Shown one piece after another: positions 33,816 to 41,588 of a stretch of 64,000 nucleotides of DNA (position 1 is its first letter; every line of letters begins with the position of its first letter). The stretch covers positions 1 through 64,000 of the forward strand of contig NZ_JADIJK010000004.1 of NCBI RefSeq assembly GCF_017355205.1, read 5' to 3'. Source of the DNA: Bacillus sp. SD088 (lineage in GTDB: Bacteria > Bacillota > Bacilli > Bacillales > Bacillaceae_C). The notes under the pieces were generated by a model. That model saw nothing but the letters and a program-made list of their open reading frames with translations, had not been told where the DNA came from and made no database searches. Position numbers and translations under genes: made by a program.

Positions 33816-34298
33816 CTAAATATCCCTTTTCACCTTCAATTCAAACTCTGGTTTCGTGACATAGTCCATATACTGAACGGTCCCATCAAAATCCAAGTAG
33901 GCTTGGAAACGAGTTCGAATGGCTGGTGCATCGACCATATCTAAAACATGCTCCTTCGCTACCCAACGACTATCCGAAGTTTCCTCTGAGGTTGCTAATT
34001 CTCCTCCTACTGGCTTGCAGATAAAATCGAACATTACCTTTGTTGGGACATCTGTGATACCGTCATACCATTTATGTGTACCTGTGTTAGAATAAACCCC
34101 CATTAAGTGCGAAACAATGATGTCGATCCCACTTTCTTCCTTTACTTCCCTCGTCACCGCATCGATCACATTTTCTCCCACTTCCACTTGTCCACCTGGA
34201 TACACCCATCCACCATGATGTGTTTTAACAAGCAGAATATTCCCTTGATCATCTTCCACAATTCCACCGGCTGCAACAATATGTGTTGGCATTTCCAT
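33816..34298 (-). CDS. Nudix hydrolase
   Basis: A 160-residue protein with an intact Nudix box GGQVEVGENVIDAVTREVKEESGI (residues about 36-58, shown in pieces GGQVEVGE and REVKEESG), preceded by VAAGGIVEDDQGNILLVK. It hydrolyses a nucleoside-diphosphate-linked substrate that cannot be named. GGTGGAGAGATA precedes ATG 34298. It is 20 bp from the S66 peptidase gene and probably cotranscribed. Confidence 0.87.
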   Translation of the reverse strand: MEMPTHIVAAGGIVEDDQGNILLVKTHHGGWVYPGGQVEVGENVIDAVTREVKEESGIDIIVSHLMGVYSNTGTHKWYDGITDVPTKVMFDFICKPVGGELATSEETSDSRWVAKEHVLDMVDAPAIRTRFQAYLDFDGTVQYMDYVTKPEFELKVKRDI

Positions 34299-34406
34299 TA
34301 TCTCTCCACCCTTCTTTGTCCTTACTCTATTACTATTCTAGAAGATCACAAAATTAACCTGCCAATTGATTTTTAGGAAAAGTTGCTCTAAATCTTCCTT
34401 GGGTGT

Positions 34407-34961
34407 TCAAGATAAAGAAAATTCCTTTACTATTTCTACAACCTCTATCTTGCCATCTATTAACGTTTCAACCAGTAGCTCTTTACCTAGTTTATTAGGT
34501 TTATTACTCCAGTAGTAATCTGCATTTCTTTCATTTTCTTCAGCACTATCAGTTCCATCAAAGACATTATACGCGTCACCATCAAACACCCTGCCATTTG
34601 TTCGTAGTTTAACGATTTGATAAACTTTTCTGCCACTATTGATAAATGAGTTAGCCCACATTTCTGCATCCGCTAAAGTTTTTGAGGTATATAAACACGA
34701 CATTCTAGAAGGATAGTTTGGATAGTTTTCCTCCCTAACCTTTTCCAACGCTAATTCTCTGTATGTTCTAACAGTCCAGTATTCCAAATTGGAATTTATA
34801 AATTCCGAATCTTTATCAATAGGCTTATCACCATCTAATATTTTTTTACAAGCCATAACCCGATGATAAACGCCATTGCGATGGTTATAATCAAAAATTA
34901 TGATTTGTCCAGACTTCATAGGTTTTTCGGTAACGACATGATACAAATAATTTTCAGCCAC
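34407..34961 (-). CDS. DUF2441 family protein
   Basis: A 184-residue soluble protein matching the DUF2441 pattern: YHVVTEKPMKSGQIIIFD at the N-terminus, NGVYHRVMACKKI, then SCLYTSKTLADAEMWA (about 90-105), QIVKLRTNGRVFDGDAYNVF (about 115-135) and a C-terminal KLGKELLVETLIDGKIEVVEIV. Function unknown. The order of these elements resembles Arr-type ADP-ribosyltransferases (YHGT, then an FS/YTS helix, then a VEPTG strand), which is inference only. Translation starts at GTG 34961 behind AGGGAG. Confidence 0.72.
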   Translation of the reverse strand: MAENYLYHVVTEKPMKSGQIIIFDYNHRNGVYHRVMACKKILDGDKPIDKDSEFINSNLEYWTVRTYRELALEKVREENYPNYPSRMSCLYTSKTLADAEMWANSFINSGRKVYQIVKLRTNGRVFDGDAYNVFDGTDSAEENERNADYYWSNKPNKLGKELLVETLIDGKIEVVEIVKEFSLS

Positions 34962-35015
34962 GCTTGTTCTCCCTTCTTTTATTGCTCAGCAAGCTAATAC
35001 CATTAATCTATAAAG

Positions 35016-35933
35016 CTATTTTATATAAACTGTTTCACCTAAGAATAAGACCCGTAATTTCTCCTCAGGCAACTGTCGTTTTTCCCATTCCCGGTACAAG
35101 CGCTCCAATGCCTCTGGGCCGGTGTCATCCGCCAGTCGATACGCGCCATAGTGCATCGGCACAAACGTTTTTGCTTGTAGCTCAAGAAATGCTTTAACAC
35201 TATCTTCCGGATTAATATGGGAATCTTTCATAAACCACTCCGGCTCATAAGCCCCAATAGGCATAAACACGGTATCAATCTTAAATCGTTCTCCAATCTC
35301 TTTAAAGCCGGAGAAATAGCCTGTATCTCCAACAAAATACATCGTTTCCTCATCACTTTGAAAAATAAACCCACCCCAATGGGACGTATTTATATCTGTG
35401 AGCGTTCTGCGAGTCCAGTGCTGGGCCGGGACAAAATCAATCGTAAGCCCTTTACATTCTATACTTTCCCACCAGCTCATCTCCATAACATGCCGGTATC
35501 CCTTTCGTAAAAATATTGATTTTAACCCTACAGGTACGATATATTGTGGATCCCCTTTCAACTTTTTCAGTGTAGGAAAATCCAAGTGATCATAATGTCC
35601 ATGAGAAATCACGACTACATCAATTTCAGCTAGATCCGCAAGGGGAATTCCTGGCTCTGTCAATCTTTTTTGTAACCCCATCCGTTTTGCCCAGACAGGA
35701 TCTGTTAAAATATTCAGTCCATTTAACTGAATGAGAAACGTAGAATGGCCAATCCATGTATAGGATGTCCTGCCTCTATTTTTCTGGATTTTTTTAACTT
35801 GTTTATGTGGACATTGCTCAATATTTACAGATAAATCCTTTTGCTTGCTGCGTCGTTCTTTTGTCCACTTCATCATATCTCTAAACGACTTCGTATTCGT
35901 TACATTATTTAAGTTCTCGTATCTATTTTTCAT
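35016..35933 (-). CDS. MBL-fold metallo-hydrolase (NAPE-PLD/UlaG-like)
   Basis: A 305-residue metallo-beta-lactamase-fold hydrolase. The metal motif SHGHYDHLDFPTL (HxHxDH) lies near 120-132; further ligands are in FVGDTGYFSGF near 205 and FVPMHYGAYRLADD near 270. TSYTWIGHSTFLIQLNG begins the fold. These enzymes hydrolyse lipid phosphodiester or lactone-like substrates; the substrate is unknown. The start is uncertain: ATG 35933 (MKNRYENLN) fits relatives, but ATG 35945 is possible. It is a single gene. Confidence 0.82.
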   Translation of the reverse strand: MKNRYENLNNVTNTKSFRDMMKWTKERRSKQKDLSVNIEQCPHKQVKKIQKNRGRTSYTWIGHSTFLIQLNGLNILTDPVWAKRMGLQKRLTEPGIPLADLAEIDVVVISHGHYDHLDFPTLKKLKGDPQYIVPVGLKSIFLRKGYRHVMEMSWWESIECKGLTIDFVPAQHWTRRTLTDINTSHWGGFIFQSDEETMYFVGDTGYFSGFKEIGERFKIDTVFMPIGAYEPEWFMKDSHINPEDSVKAFLELQAKTFVPMHYGAYRLADDTGPEALERLYREWEKRQLPEEKLRVLFLGETVYIK

Positions 35934-36199
35934 AAACTCACCCATAATGAATTCTTTTGAGAAAATTATAACAACAATTATAACAGTGAACAAAATATAA
36001 CAGAGATTTTTTAATCGTGGAAAAAGAAATAAATATATCGTTCATTAGGTTAAGATTGAAACAACCTTTTTCTAGCTCGTCTCATTATATATAATGGGTA
36101 GGGAGAGATAATGGACAAAGAAATGGTATAATTGTAAAGAGCATAGATAAAAGATGGTAATTGGCTAATAATTGCATCTTATTGAAAGGAGCAGGATGA

Positions 36200-36865
36200 A
36201 TGTTTTATAAAGATAAGTACAATCTCAACGATCGGGAATCAAGATTTTTATTAAAAAAAAGCATTGTTGCTCTAATCCATTCCACTTCACGGTTAGAAAA
36301 AGTTAGCACTACGTTTCCACAAACAAAGACCATTGTTGAAGGTATGAGTGTAAGTGGCATTAGTATGGATGACATACAAGTCATCCTCAATCTGAAAAAT
36401 GCCTATCAATATGTATTAAAACTGTCTAATGACGAAAAGTTTGATTTGTCAATCGCTTGTAAAATAAACAGTTTTATTTCTTATAATGAGTCACTTGAAT
36501 GGGGTGTTTTGCGCACGGGTCAGGTAGGAATACATGGAGTAGACTATATTCCTGCCATTCCTATTGAATCTAAGGTCGTATCTACAATCCAAAACATCTT
36601 ACATAGTGAAACGTCGTGGACCTACAAAGCATTAAAATATATGTATTATGCTATGAGAGCTCAGCTGTTTTGGGATGGAAATAAACGTACGGCCATTGTA
36701 TCCGCTAATACAATCATGATGTTGAGCGGAGTCGGAATAGTCAATATTAGCGAAGAACAACTGGAAAATTGGAATCAATTATTAACAGAGTTCTACGAAA
36801 CAAATAACGATGAAAGAATAATCCAATGGACTTATGATCACTGTATACATGGGATTGATTACTAA
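36200..36865 (+). CDS. Fic-domain protein with substituted catalytic histidine
   Basis: A 221-residue protein, Fic fold about 70-200. Fic enzymes transfer AMP or other nucleotide parts using HxFx[DE]GN[GK]R. Here the motif reads QLFWDGNKRTA (about 154-164), so the histidine is Gln while the rest is intact. N-terminal HSTSRLEKV followed by TKTIVEG resembles the class II inhibitory helix ([ST]xxxE[GN]), with Lys in place of Gly/Asn. AAAGGAGC precedes ATG 36200. No antitoxin gene is adjacent. It may be inactive, or use another chemistry. Confidence 0.8.
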   Translation: MFYKDKYNLNDRESRFLLKKSIVALIHSTSRLEKVSTTFPQTKTIVEGMSVSGISMDDIQVILNLKNAYQYVLKLSNDEKFDLSIACKINSFISYNESLEWGVLRTGQVGIHGVDYIPAIPIESKVVSTIQNILHSETSWTYKALKYMYYAMRAQLFWDGNKRTAIVSANTIMMLSGVGIVNISEEQLENWNQLLTEFYETNNDERIIQWTYDHCIHGIDY

Positions 36866-36960
36866 GAGCAAACGGCTGTGTTGTATCGGTCTCACATAGA
36901 CGCTGCTCTTTTAAATAAGACCGCAAGCAAATGAAACCCACAAGCGGTCTTATCTCTATT

Positions 36961-38085
36961 CTATGGAGTTAAAAAGTTCTCAGTAAAATAGGGTTGTCCC
37001 TCTTCATTAAAATCAACTCCAACTCCTAATGCTCTAAAATCCTTTTGCAGAATATTTTTTCGATGACCAGGTGAATTCATTAATCCTTCATGGGCGAAAA
37101 TGCTGCTAAATTGTCCCATTGCAATATTTTCTCCAGCCATTTGATATATAATATCATCTGCTGTCATCCGGTCAAATGGTGATTCCCCTTCAAGATTCGT
37201 GTGATTAAAATAACTGTTTTCGGCCATATCTGTACTATGCCCGCGTGCTGTTTTCATCACTTCTTCATCCCAATCAAGAATAGGAAGATCATTTTTCACT
37301 CTTGCAGCATTGGTTAAGTCAAATAATTGATATTCAAATCCTTCTTTGAGTTCATTACTTGGTTCGCCATAAATCTGTTCTTTCTTCTCCTCAAGGTTTT
37401 CATTCAGAACCAGAACAGCTGTTACTGTATTCTCCTCTTGCTTATCATAAAAAATTGTAGCATATTGGTCTCCAATTAAGAAAAGGTCATATTCATCATT
37501 TGCATTGATTTGATAGGAAACCCAGCCTTTTCGAATATATTCTAATGGGTCGTGCTGTTTAGCTAGAACCGTCTCCCTAGCCGTTCCATATTGTACTCCG
37601 ATAGATGAGGAAATTAAGTCTTGATTTGTATATAACCCAGCTACTCGATCATTCTCATCATAAGCCACCATCAAAAAGTTTTGATACTGTTGATGATAAG
37701 CCACCCAATCAACGCCATATTCATTTCTAGTAAAACGTTGCGGGGAACCAATTTGCTTTTCCACTTCTGACCGTTCATGTCCGATCTCAATATTATGAAT
37801 GGAAAATGTTTGTTCCAGGGGTTCTTCCAATTTTGGCTTTTCGACCGACTTCTGTTCAGGTTCCTGTCGTTCCTCTGGTGAGGACGATTTGAATAAATCT
37901 TGGACCTGAGACTGAAGGGACTCAATTGTTTTATTTACTTTCGGATGTTCCTTTATCGAATAAAAATCTGCTTGCATTTTCCCGAAGACACCTGGCACAC
38001 CAGATACTTTTAGGGTTTCTCCATAAAAATGCCAAAACCCTAAAACAATAATTGCTAATAGAAGAATATTTCGTAATTTCGGCAA
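36961..38085 (-). CDS. CAP-domain (SCP/PR1) secreted protein, YlbC-like
   Basis: A 374-residue protein with an N-terminal signal or anchor (about 5-22), an acidic Pro/Glu linker near 70-95, a CAP-associated domain (about 100-230) and a C-terminal CAP domain (about 250-374) containing QLFDLTNAARVKNDLPIL, HSTDMAENSYFNH, GENIAMG and HEGLMNSPGHRKNIL. The domain order matches B. subtilis YlbC. CAP proteins are extracellular, and several act at the envelope or spore. Translation starts at TTG 38085 behind AGGAGTG. Confidence 0.86.
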   Translation of the reverse strand: MPKLRNILLLAIIVLGFWHFYGETLKVSGVPGVFGKMQADFYSIKEHPKVNKTIESLQSQVQDLFKSSSPEERQEPEQKSVEKPKLEEPLEQTFSIHNIEIGHERSEVEKQIGSPQRFTRNEYGVDWVAYHQQYQNFLMVAYDENDRVAGLYTNQDLISSSIGVQYGTARETVLAKQHDPLEYIRKGWVSYQINANDEYDLFLIGDQYATIFYDKQEENTVTAVLVLNENLEEKKEQIYGEPSNELKEGFEYQLFDLTNAARVKNDLPILDWDEEVMKTARGHSTDMAENSYFNHTNLEGESPFDRMTADDIIYQMAGENIAMGQFSSIFAHEGLMNSPGHRKNILQKDFRALGVGVDFNEEGQPYFTENFLTP

Positions 38086-38251
38086 GCTGACACTCCTGTC
38101 TTTATCCGTATTCTATATGTATATTGTAGCAAAATTTTACGGATAGGGACAATGAGCAAGAAAAGTTAACGAAAATTACCAAGACAAGATTATTTACTGA
38201 TCCACATGCTTAATTAGCCTAATTCTGCATCAGCCGCAATATTTTCCACTC

Positions 38252-38956
38252 TTACTCCTTCTCCCCTATTACTCCAATTAAAGGAGGAATCTCATAATGT
38301 GATCGTTGCAGCCCTTCTAAAGGAACCTCTTTTGCAATCGTTAATTCCTTGATAGAAAGCAAACGAAATCCTGATGAGATAAAATAGTTGATATAGTTTT
38401 CTAAAGGACGATGGTAGGCACCTAATGTCCCTCGGATCGTTCCTACCCCATTTGATTTCCACCATTGTTCTGAATAACTTTTTATAACCCTTATGCCATT
38501 TTCTGTAGTTTCACTATTGGGAGACTGAAAGCATGGATGTGTAATGACCCAAATCATCTTGCCTCGAGTTTTTAGAATCCGATAAGCCGATCGGAACGCT
38601 TTTTGAAAATCTGGTAGATCCATCAGCATTAAACTCGACACAACTAAATCATAATCATTTTCTGGAATCTCCCTTAACTCCTGTGCATCATCCTCAACCC
38701 AGTCGATCGCATCCGCATTTGGATAAAGTTGCGCGATTTCCAATAATTCTTGGCTAATATCAATACCAGTGACATGCCCGCCATTTTGCAACAATCGATA
38801 GCTCAACTCTCCTTGTCCACATCCCAGATCACAAATTTTTTGACCCTTAATTTCCTCAATATGCTTTAAGATGAATTGAAAGCTTAGCTCATTGATAGGC
38901 GAACCCTTACGAATGATATCATCATACGTCTTTGCAAATGCATCGTAGCCTGCCAT
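38252..38956 (-). CDS. Class I SAM-dependent methyltransferase
   Basis: A 234-residue methyltransferase. Motif I ICDLGCGQGELS near 40-51, followed by VTGIDISQELLEIA and the DLVVSSLMLMDLPD motif near 110, gives the standard Rossmann core (about 35-150). The substrate is not predictable. GAGGAGGAGAAGG precedes ATG 38956. It lies 15 bp downstream of the HIT gene, in the Nudix-HIT-methyltransferase operon. Confidence 0.87.
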   Translation of the reverse strand: MAGYDAFAKTYDDIIRKGSPINELSFQFILKHIEEIKGQKICDLGCGQGELSYRLLQNGGHVTGIDISQELLEIAQLYPNADAIDWVEDDAQELREIPENDYDLVVSSLMLMDLPDFQKAFRSAYRILKTRGKMIWVITHPCFQSPNSETTENGIRVIKSYSEQWWKSNGVGTIRGTLGAYHRPLENYINYFISSGFRLLSIKELTIAKEVPLEGLQRSHYEIPPLIGVIGEKE

Positions 38957-38971
38957 CCTTCTCCTCCTCTG

Positions 38972-39298
38972 CTATGCTTGGATCTTTTCCCCTGATACAA
39001 TATGCCAGTGTAAGTGTTTCGAATCTTGATAAGCACCAAGATTCGTAATAACGCGACAAGCTCCATGCTCCATTTCCAGTTTCCTCGCAACCTTTTTTAC
39101 AATATTTAATAACTCCACTAATAAATCATCATCATCTAGCTTCGTAAGTGAAGGAATATGCTTTTTAGGAATCGCAACAATATGGACCTGATAAAAAGGC
39201 CTTGTATGATAATAGGCTAAGACATTCTCTGTTTCATAGACTTTCTCCACTTGTGTATTCCCACTTAACACTTCATCACAGTAAAAATCGTTCGTCAT
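38972..39298 (-). CDS. HIT family protein
   Basis: A 108-residue protein of the histidine-triad superfamily, ending with HLHWHIVSG (HxHxH triad, residues about 95-103) after VHIVAIPKKHIPSL. HIT proteins hydrolyse nucleotidyl phosphoramidates or dinucleoside polyphosphates. ATG 39298 follows the upstream Nudix stop by 1 nt, so translational coupling is likely. Confidence 0.85.
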   Translation of the reverse strand: MTNDFYCDEVLSGNTQVEKVYETENVLAYYHTRPFYQVHIVAIPKKHIPSLTKLDDDDLLVELLNIVKKVARKLEMEHGACRVITNLGAYQDSKHLHWHIVSGEKIQA

Positions 39299-39299
39299 T

Positions 39300-39782
39300 T
39301 TATATCTTTTCCTTCCCAGCCAATCTTGTCTTCAATTGATAATCTGGCTTCAATTCCCATGTCTCATATGGTACAAAACTTGTTGCCTCCATTGCATCAA
39401 GAGTTCGGGATCTTTGCTGTAGACGGGTAATATATTGATCAATATTTTCTTCGTTGATTGCTATGTAACGAGCTTCAAGAATCTCTTCAGGTTGAATCTT
39501 GATCTCTCCAGTCACATACTCCCCTTTAAAGACTACACCCAATGTAGCTTTCGTTTGATTAAAATATAGTCCAGTAATACCAATTGGGCGAATTGTTACA
39601 CCCGTCTCTTCATAAAACTCTCGACAAACAGCTTCATCTAATGGCTCTCCCACTTCAACATTGCCACCTGGCATTTCCCATGTATCTGAACGCCAGTGAG
39701 TTCGTACGAGTAAAACCTCGCCCTTTTCATTTGTAACATACGCTGACGTCGAAATCGTTTGTTTCGGTGGCACATAAGTCAA
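39300..39782 (-). CDS. Nudix hydrolase
   Basis: A 160-residue protein with the Nudix box in pieces GGNVEVGEPL and CREFYEETGV (about 35-57). The preceding STSAYVTNEKGEVLLVRTHW is the typical first strand pair. Translation starts at TTG 39782 (GGAGGGG upstream). It heads a compact operon with HIT and methyltransferase genes. Substrate unknown. Confidence 0.86.
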   Translation of the reverse strand: MTYVPPKQTISTSAYVTNEKGEVLLVRTHWRSDTWEMPGGNVEVGEPLDEAVCREFYEETGVTIRPIGITGLYFNQTKATLGVVFKGEYVTGEIKIQPEEILEARYIAINEENIDQYITRLQQRSRTLDAMEATSFVPYETWELKPDYQLKTRLAGKEKI

Positions 39783-39793
39783 CTCTACCCCTC

Positions 39794-39943
39794 CTATTTT
39801 TTACTCCGCAAAAAACCCATAGCGATGAAACCGACGCCCAGACCAATCATTGAACCGGCACCTGTTTTGTCAAATAATAGTCCTAAGCCAACACCTAGGA
39901 TGATACAACCAATGAAAACAACACCGCCTCTTTCATAATTCAT
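39794..39943 (-). CDS. Small two-helix membrane protein (49 residues)
   Basis: A 49-residue frame starts at ATG 39943 behind GAGGAGAG and ends at TAG 39794, 12 bp before the Nudix start. It has two glycine-rich hydrophobic segments (about 6-24 and 30-45) joined by DKTGAGS and ends in RSKK. This is a plausible real membrane peptide; function unknown. Confidence 0.65.
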   Translation of the reverse strand: MNYERGGVVFIGCIILGVGLGLLFDKTGAGSMIGLGVGFIAMGFLRSKK

Positions 39944-39963
39944 TCCGCTCACTCTCCTCATAA

Positions 39964-40665
39964 TTATCTTCTTACTAAAATATCTTTCACCTCTTGCAAA
40001 TGTTTGATCGTAAAGGATGGACGCATTTCCTTTTCCAACGAGAGTTTTTTAGGGTTATAAAAGCAAAAATCAATCTTAGCATTTACTGAACCATTATAAT
40101 CATCATGCAAGGAGTCACCAATGAATAAAGCCTCCTTGTGATCGATATTTAGTTGATCAAGAGCTGTTTGAAAAATTTTCTTATCTGGTTTCCAATAGCC
40201 GACCTCATCCGAGATGATTAATTTATCAAAATAATGATCGATTCCCCCTGCTTTAAGTCGACTTCTTTGCGCTTCTCCGATTCCATTTGAGATTATCGCA
40301 AGCCTATACTTCTCATGTAAATCGGCTAAAAGATCTTGTGCATACTCCTCAAAATGACAGGTGTGACAAAACAACTCCCAATACCGATTCGCTAATATTC
40401 GTGATACAGAATAGTCTAATTCTAATTCTTTTAAAGTATCTCTAAAAGAATATTCAAGTACTTCTAATATATGATGGCCCGCTTTATTCCGCTCGCTCCA
40501 ATAACGCATATTGATCTTTTGAAAGCTGCTCCAAAATTGCTCCCAGGCAAACGTCTCACTTTGGCTAACTTCGTGTCCTTTTACAGTATTTTGCATGGAT
40601 TCCCATTCACTCGTAGAATAATTAAGGAGAGTATTGTCTAAATCAAAAATAATCGCTTTATACAT
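39964..40665 (-). CDS. HAD-superfamily hydrolase (YjjG/YfnB-like)
   Basis: A 233-residue phosphatase-fold protein: motif I FDLDNTLLNY near residues 7-16, motif II IISNGIG near 110, motif III lysine in YWKPDKKIF near 140, and motif IV FIGDSLHDD near 170. The helical cap between about 20 and 85 is typical of nucleotidase-like HADs. ATG 40665 has AGGGGG 10 nt upstream; the in-frame ATG three codons earlier is too close to it. Confidence 0.87.
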   Translation of the reverse strand: MYKAIIFDLDNTLLNYSTSEWESMQNTVKGHEVSQSETFAWEQFWSSFQKINMRYWSERNKAGHHILEVLEYSFRDTLKELELDYSVSRILANRYWELFCHTCHFEEYAQDLLADLHEKYRLAIISNGIGEAQRSRLKAGGIDHYFDKLIISDEVGYWKPDKKIFQTALDQLNIDHKEALFIGDSLHDDYNGSVNAKIDFCFYNPKKLSLEKEMRPSFTIKHLQEVKDILVRR

Positions 40666-40751
40666 ATCGGACATGCCCCCTTTCAGCTAAAAGGTTTTCT
40701 CAAGTTGATCGATTGTAAGCTCCTTCTAACCTCACTATCCTTAATATGAAT

Positions 40752-41185
40752 TTAAAGTTCTAATGTCAAAATCATAAACCCATCAGCATCAAAACCTTCT
40801 TCTTTAAAGCCAACATGTTTGAAACAGCTTAGACTTGCGAGATTATCAGGTTCAATTCCCACTTCATTTTTTTGTGCTAGTGATAGCTCCGGCCTTTGAA
40901 GTAATGTTTGTAACATTTTCGTGCCATATCTCTTATTTCTCAATTGCGGATGGGTTAATAAGGCTATTGAAGTTGGAAATTAATGTCCATTTCCATCCAT
41001 ATTGCCCCGACAGGCCTATCTTGTTCTTGGACAAGCCATGCCCAGTAATAAGGGCTTTTTTGTACGTATTGAAACCAATTGTTTAACGGCAAGGTACCAC
41101 CTAATCGATGCAATACCTCTTCATCCTTAAACCATTCCTCCAAAACCACTAGATGTACTTCATCCAATCTAAGAAAATCCAGCAT
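40752..41185 (-). pseudogene. Frameshifted GNAT acetyltransferase
   Basis: The N-terminal part starts at ATG 41185 (AAGGAGGAAT upstream) as MLDFLRLDEVHLVVLEEW and continues to PVGAIWMEMDINF, where the frame is lost near 40980. The C-terminal half is in another frame: IALLTHPQLRNKRYGTKML and SLSCFKHVGFKEEG (40976-40752), the GNAT acetyl-CoA-binding part. The gene is therefore broken by a frameshift, possibly with a small deletion. It follows an ABC ATPase fragment by 19 bp. Confidence 0.82.
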
Positions 41186-41204
41186 TCCATATTCCTCCTT
41201 GATC

Positions 41205-41503
41205 CTACGTATACCACTGTGCCTGAAGTCGATACATATTAGCATAGTGCCCATTTGCTTGTATGAGCTCTTCATGGGTCCCTTGTTCGGTGATGCCGCC
41301 ATTATGCAATACAATAATCCGATCGACTAGCTTACATATTCCTAATCGATGCGAAATAAAAATCGTTGTTTTGTCTTGAGAAATATCCTTAAATTGTTTA
41401 TAGACCTCCACCTCTGCCTGCGGATCAAGAGAAGCTGTTGGTTCATCTAAAATGAGTAATTTCGCATCACGAATATAGGCGCGCGCAATGGCCACCTTTT
41501 GCT
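41205..41503 (-). pseudogene. C-terminal fragment of an ABC exporter ATPase
   Basis: From QKVAIARAY (signature helix) through Walker B LLILDEPTASLDPQAE and the H-loop FISHRLGICK to the C-terminal HEELIQANGHYANMYRLQAQW, this is the last ~95 residues of an ABC exporter of about 580-600. The reading frame is interrupted by TAG just upstream of the signature, and the membrane domain, Walker A and most of the signature are missing. At about 41500 the sequence changes to AT-rich intergenic DNA. Confidence 0.85.
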
Positions 41504-41588
41504 ATTATTCCCTAAAAATACTATTATACTATTATTGTTAGCGTTTTCAATTACCCCATCTCGAAATATACCCAAGCTTTTTCTCATA

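Noticed and set aside
36200-38085. Fic plus neighbour as a toxin-antitoxin pair
   Set aside because: The adjacent gene encodes a secreted CAP protein on the opposite strand, and the Fic protein carries its own inhibitory-type helix; no antitoxin candidate is present.
41205-41495. Short complete ABC ATPase gene
   Set aside because: It lacks Walker A, the membrane domain and most of the signature motif; it is a fragment, not a small functional ATPase.
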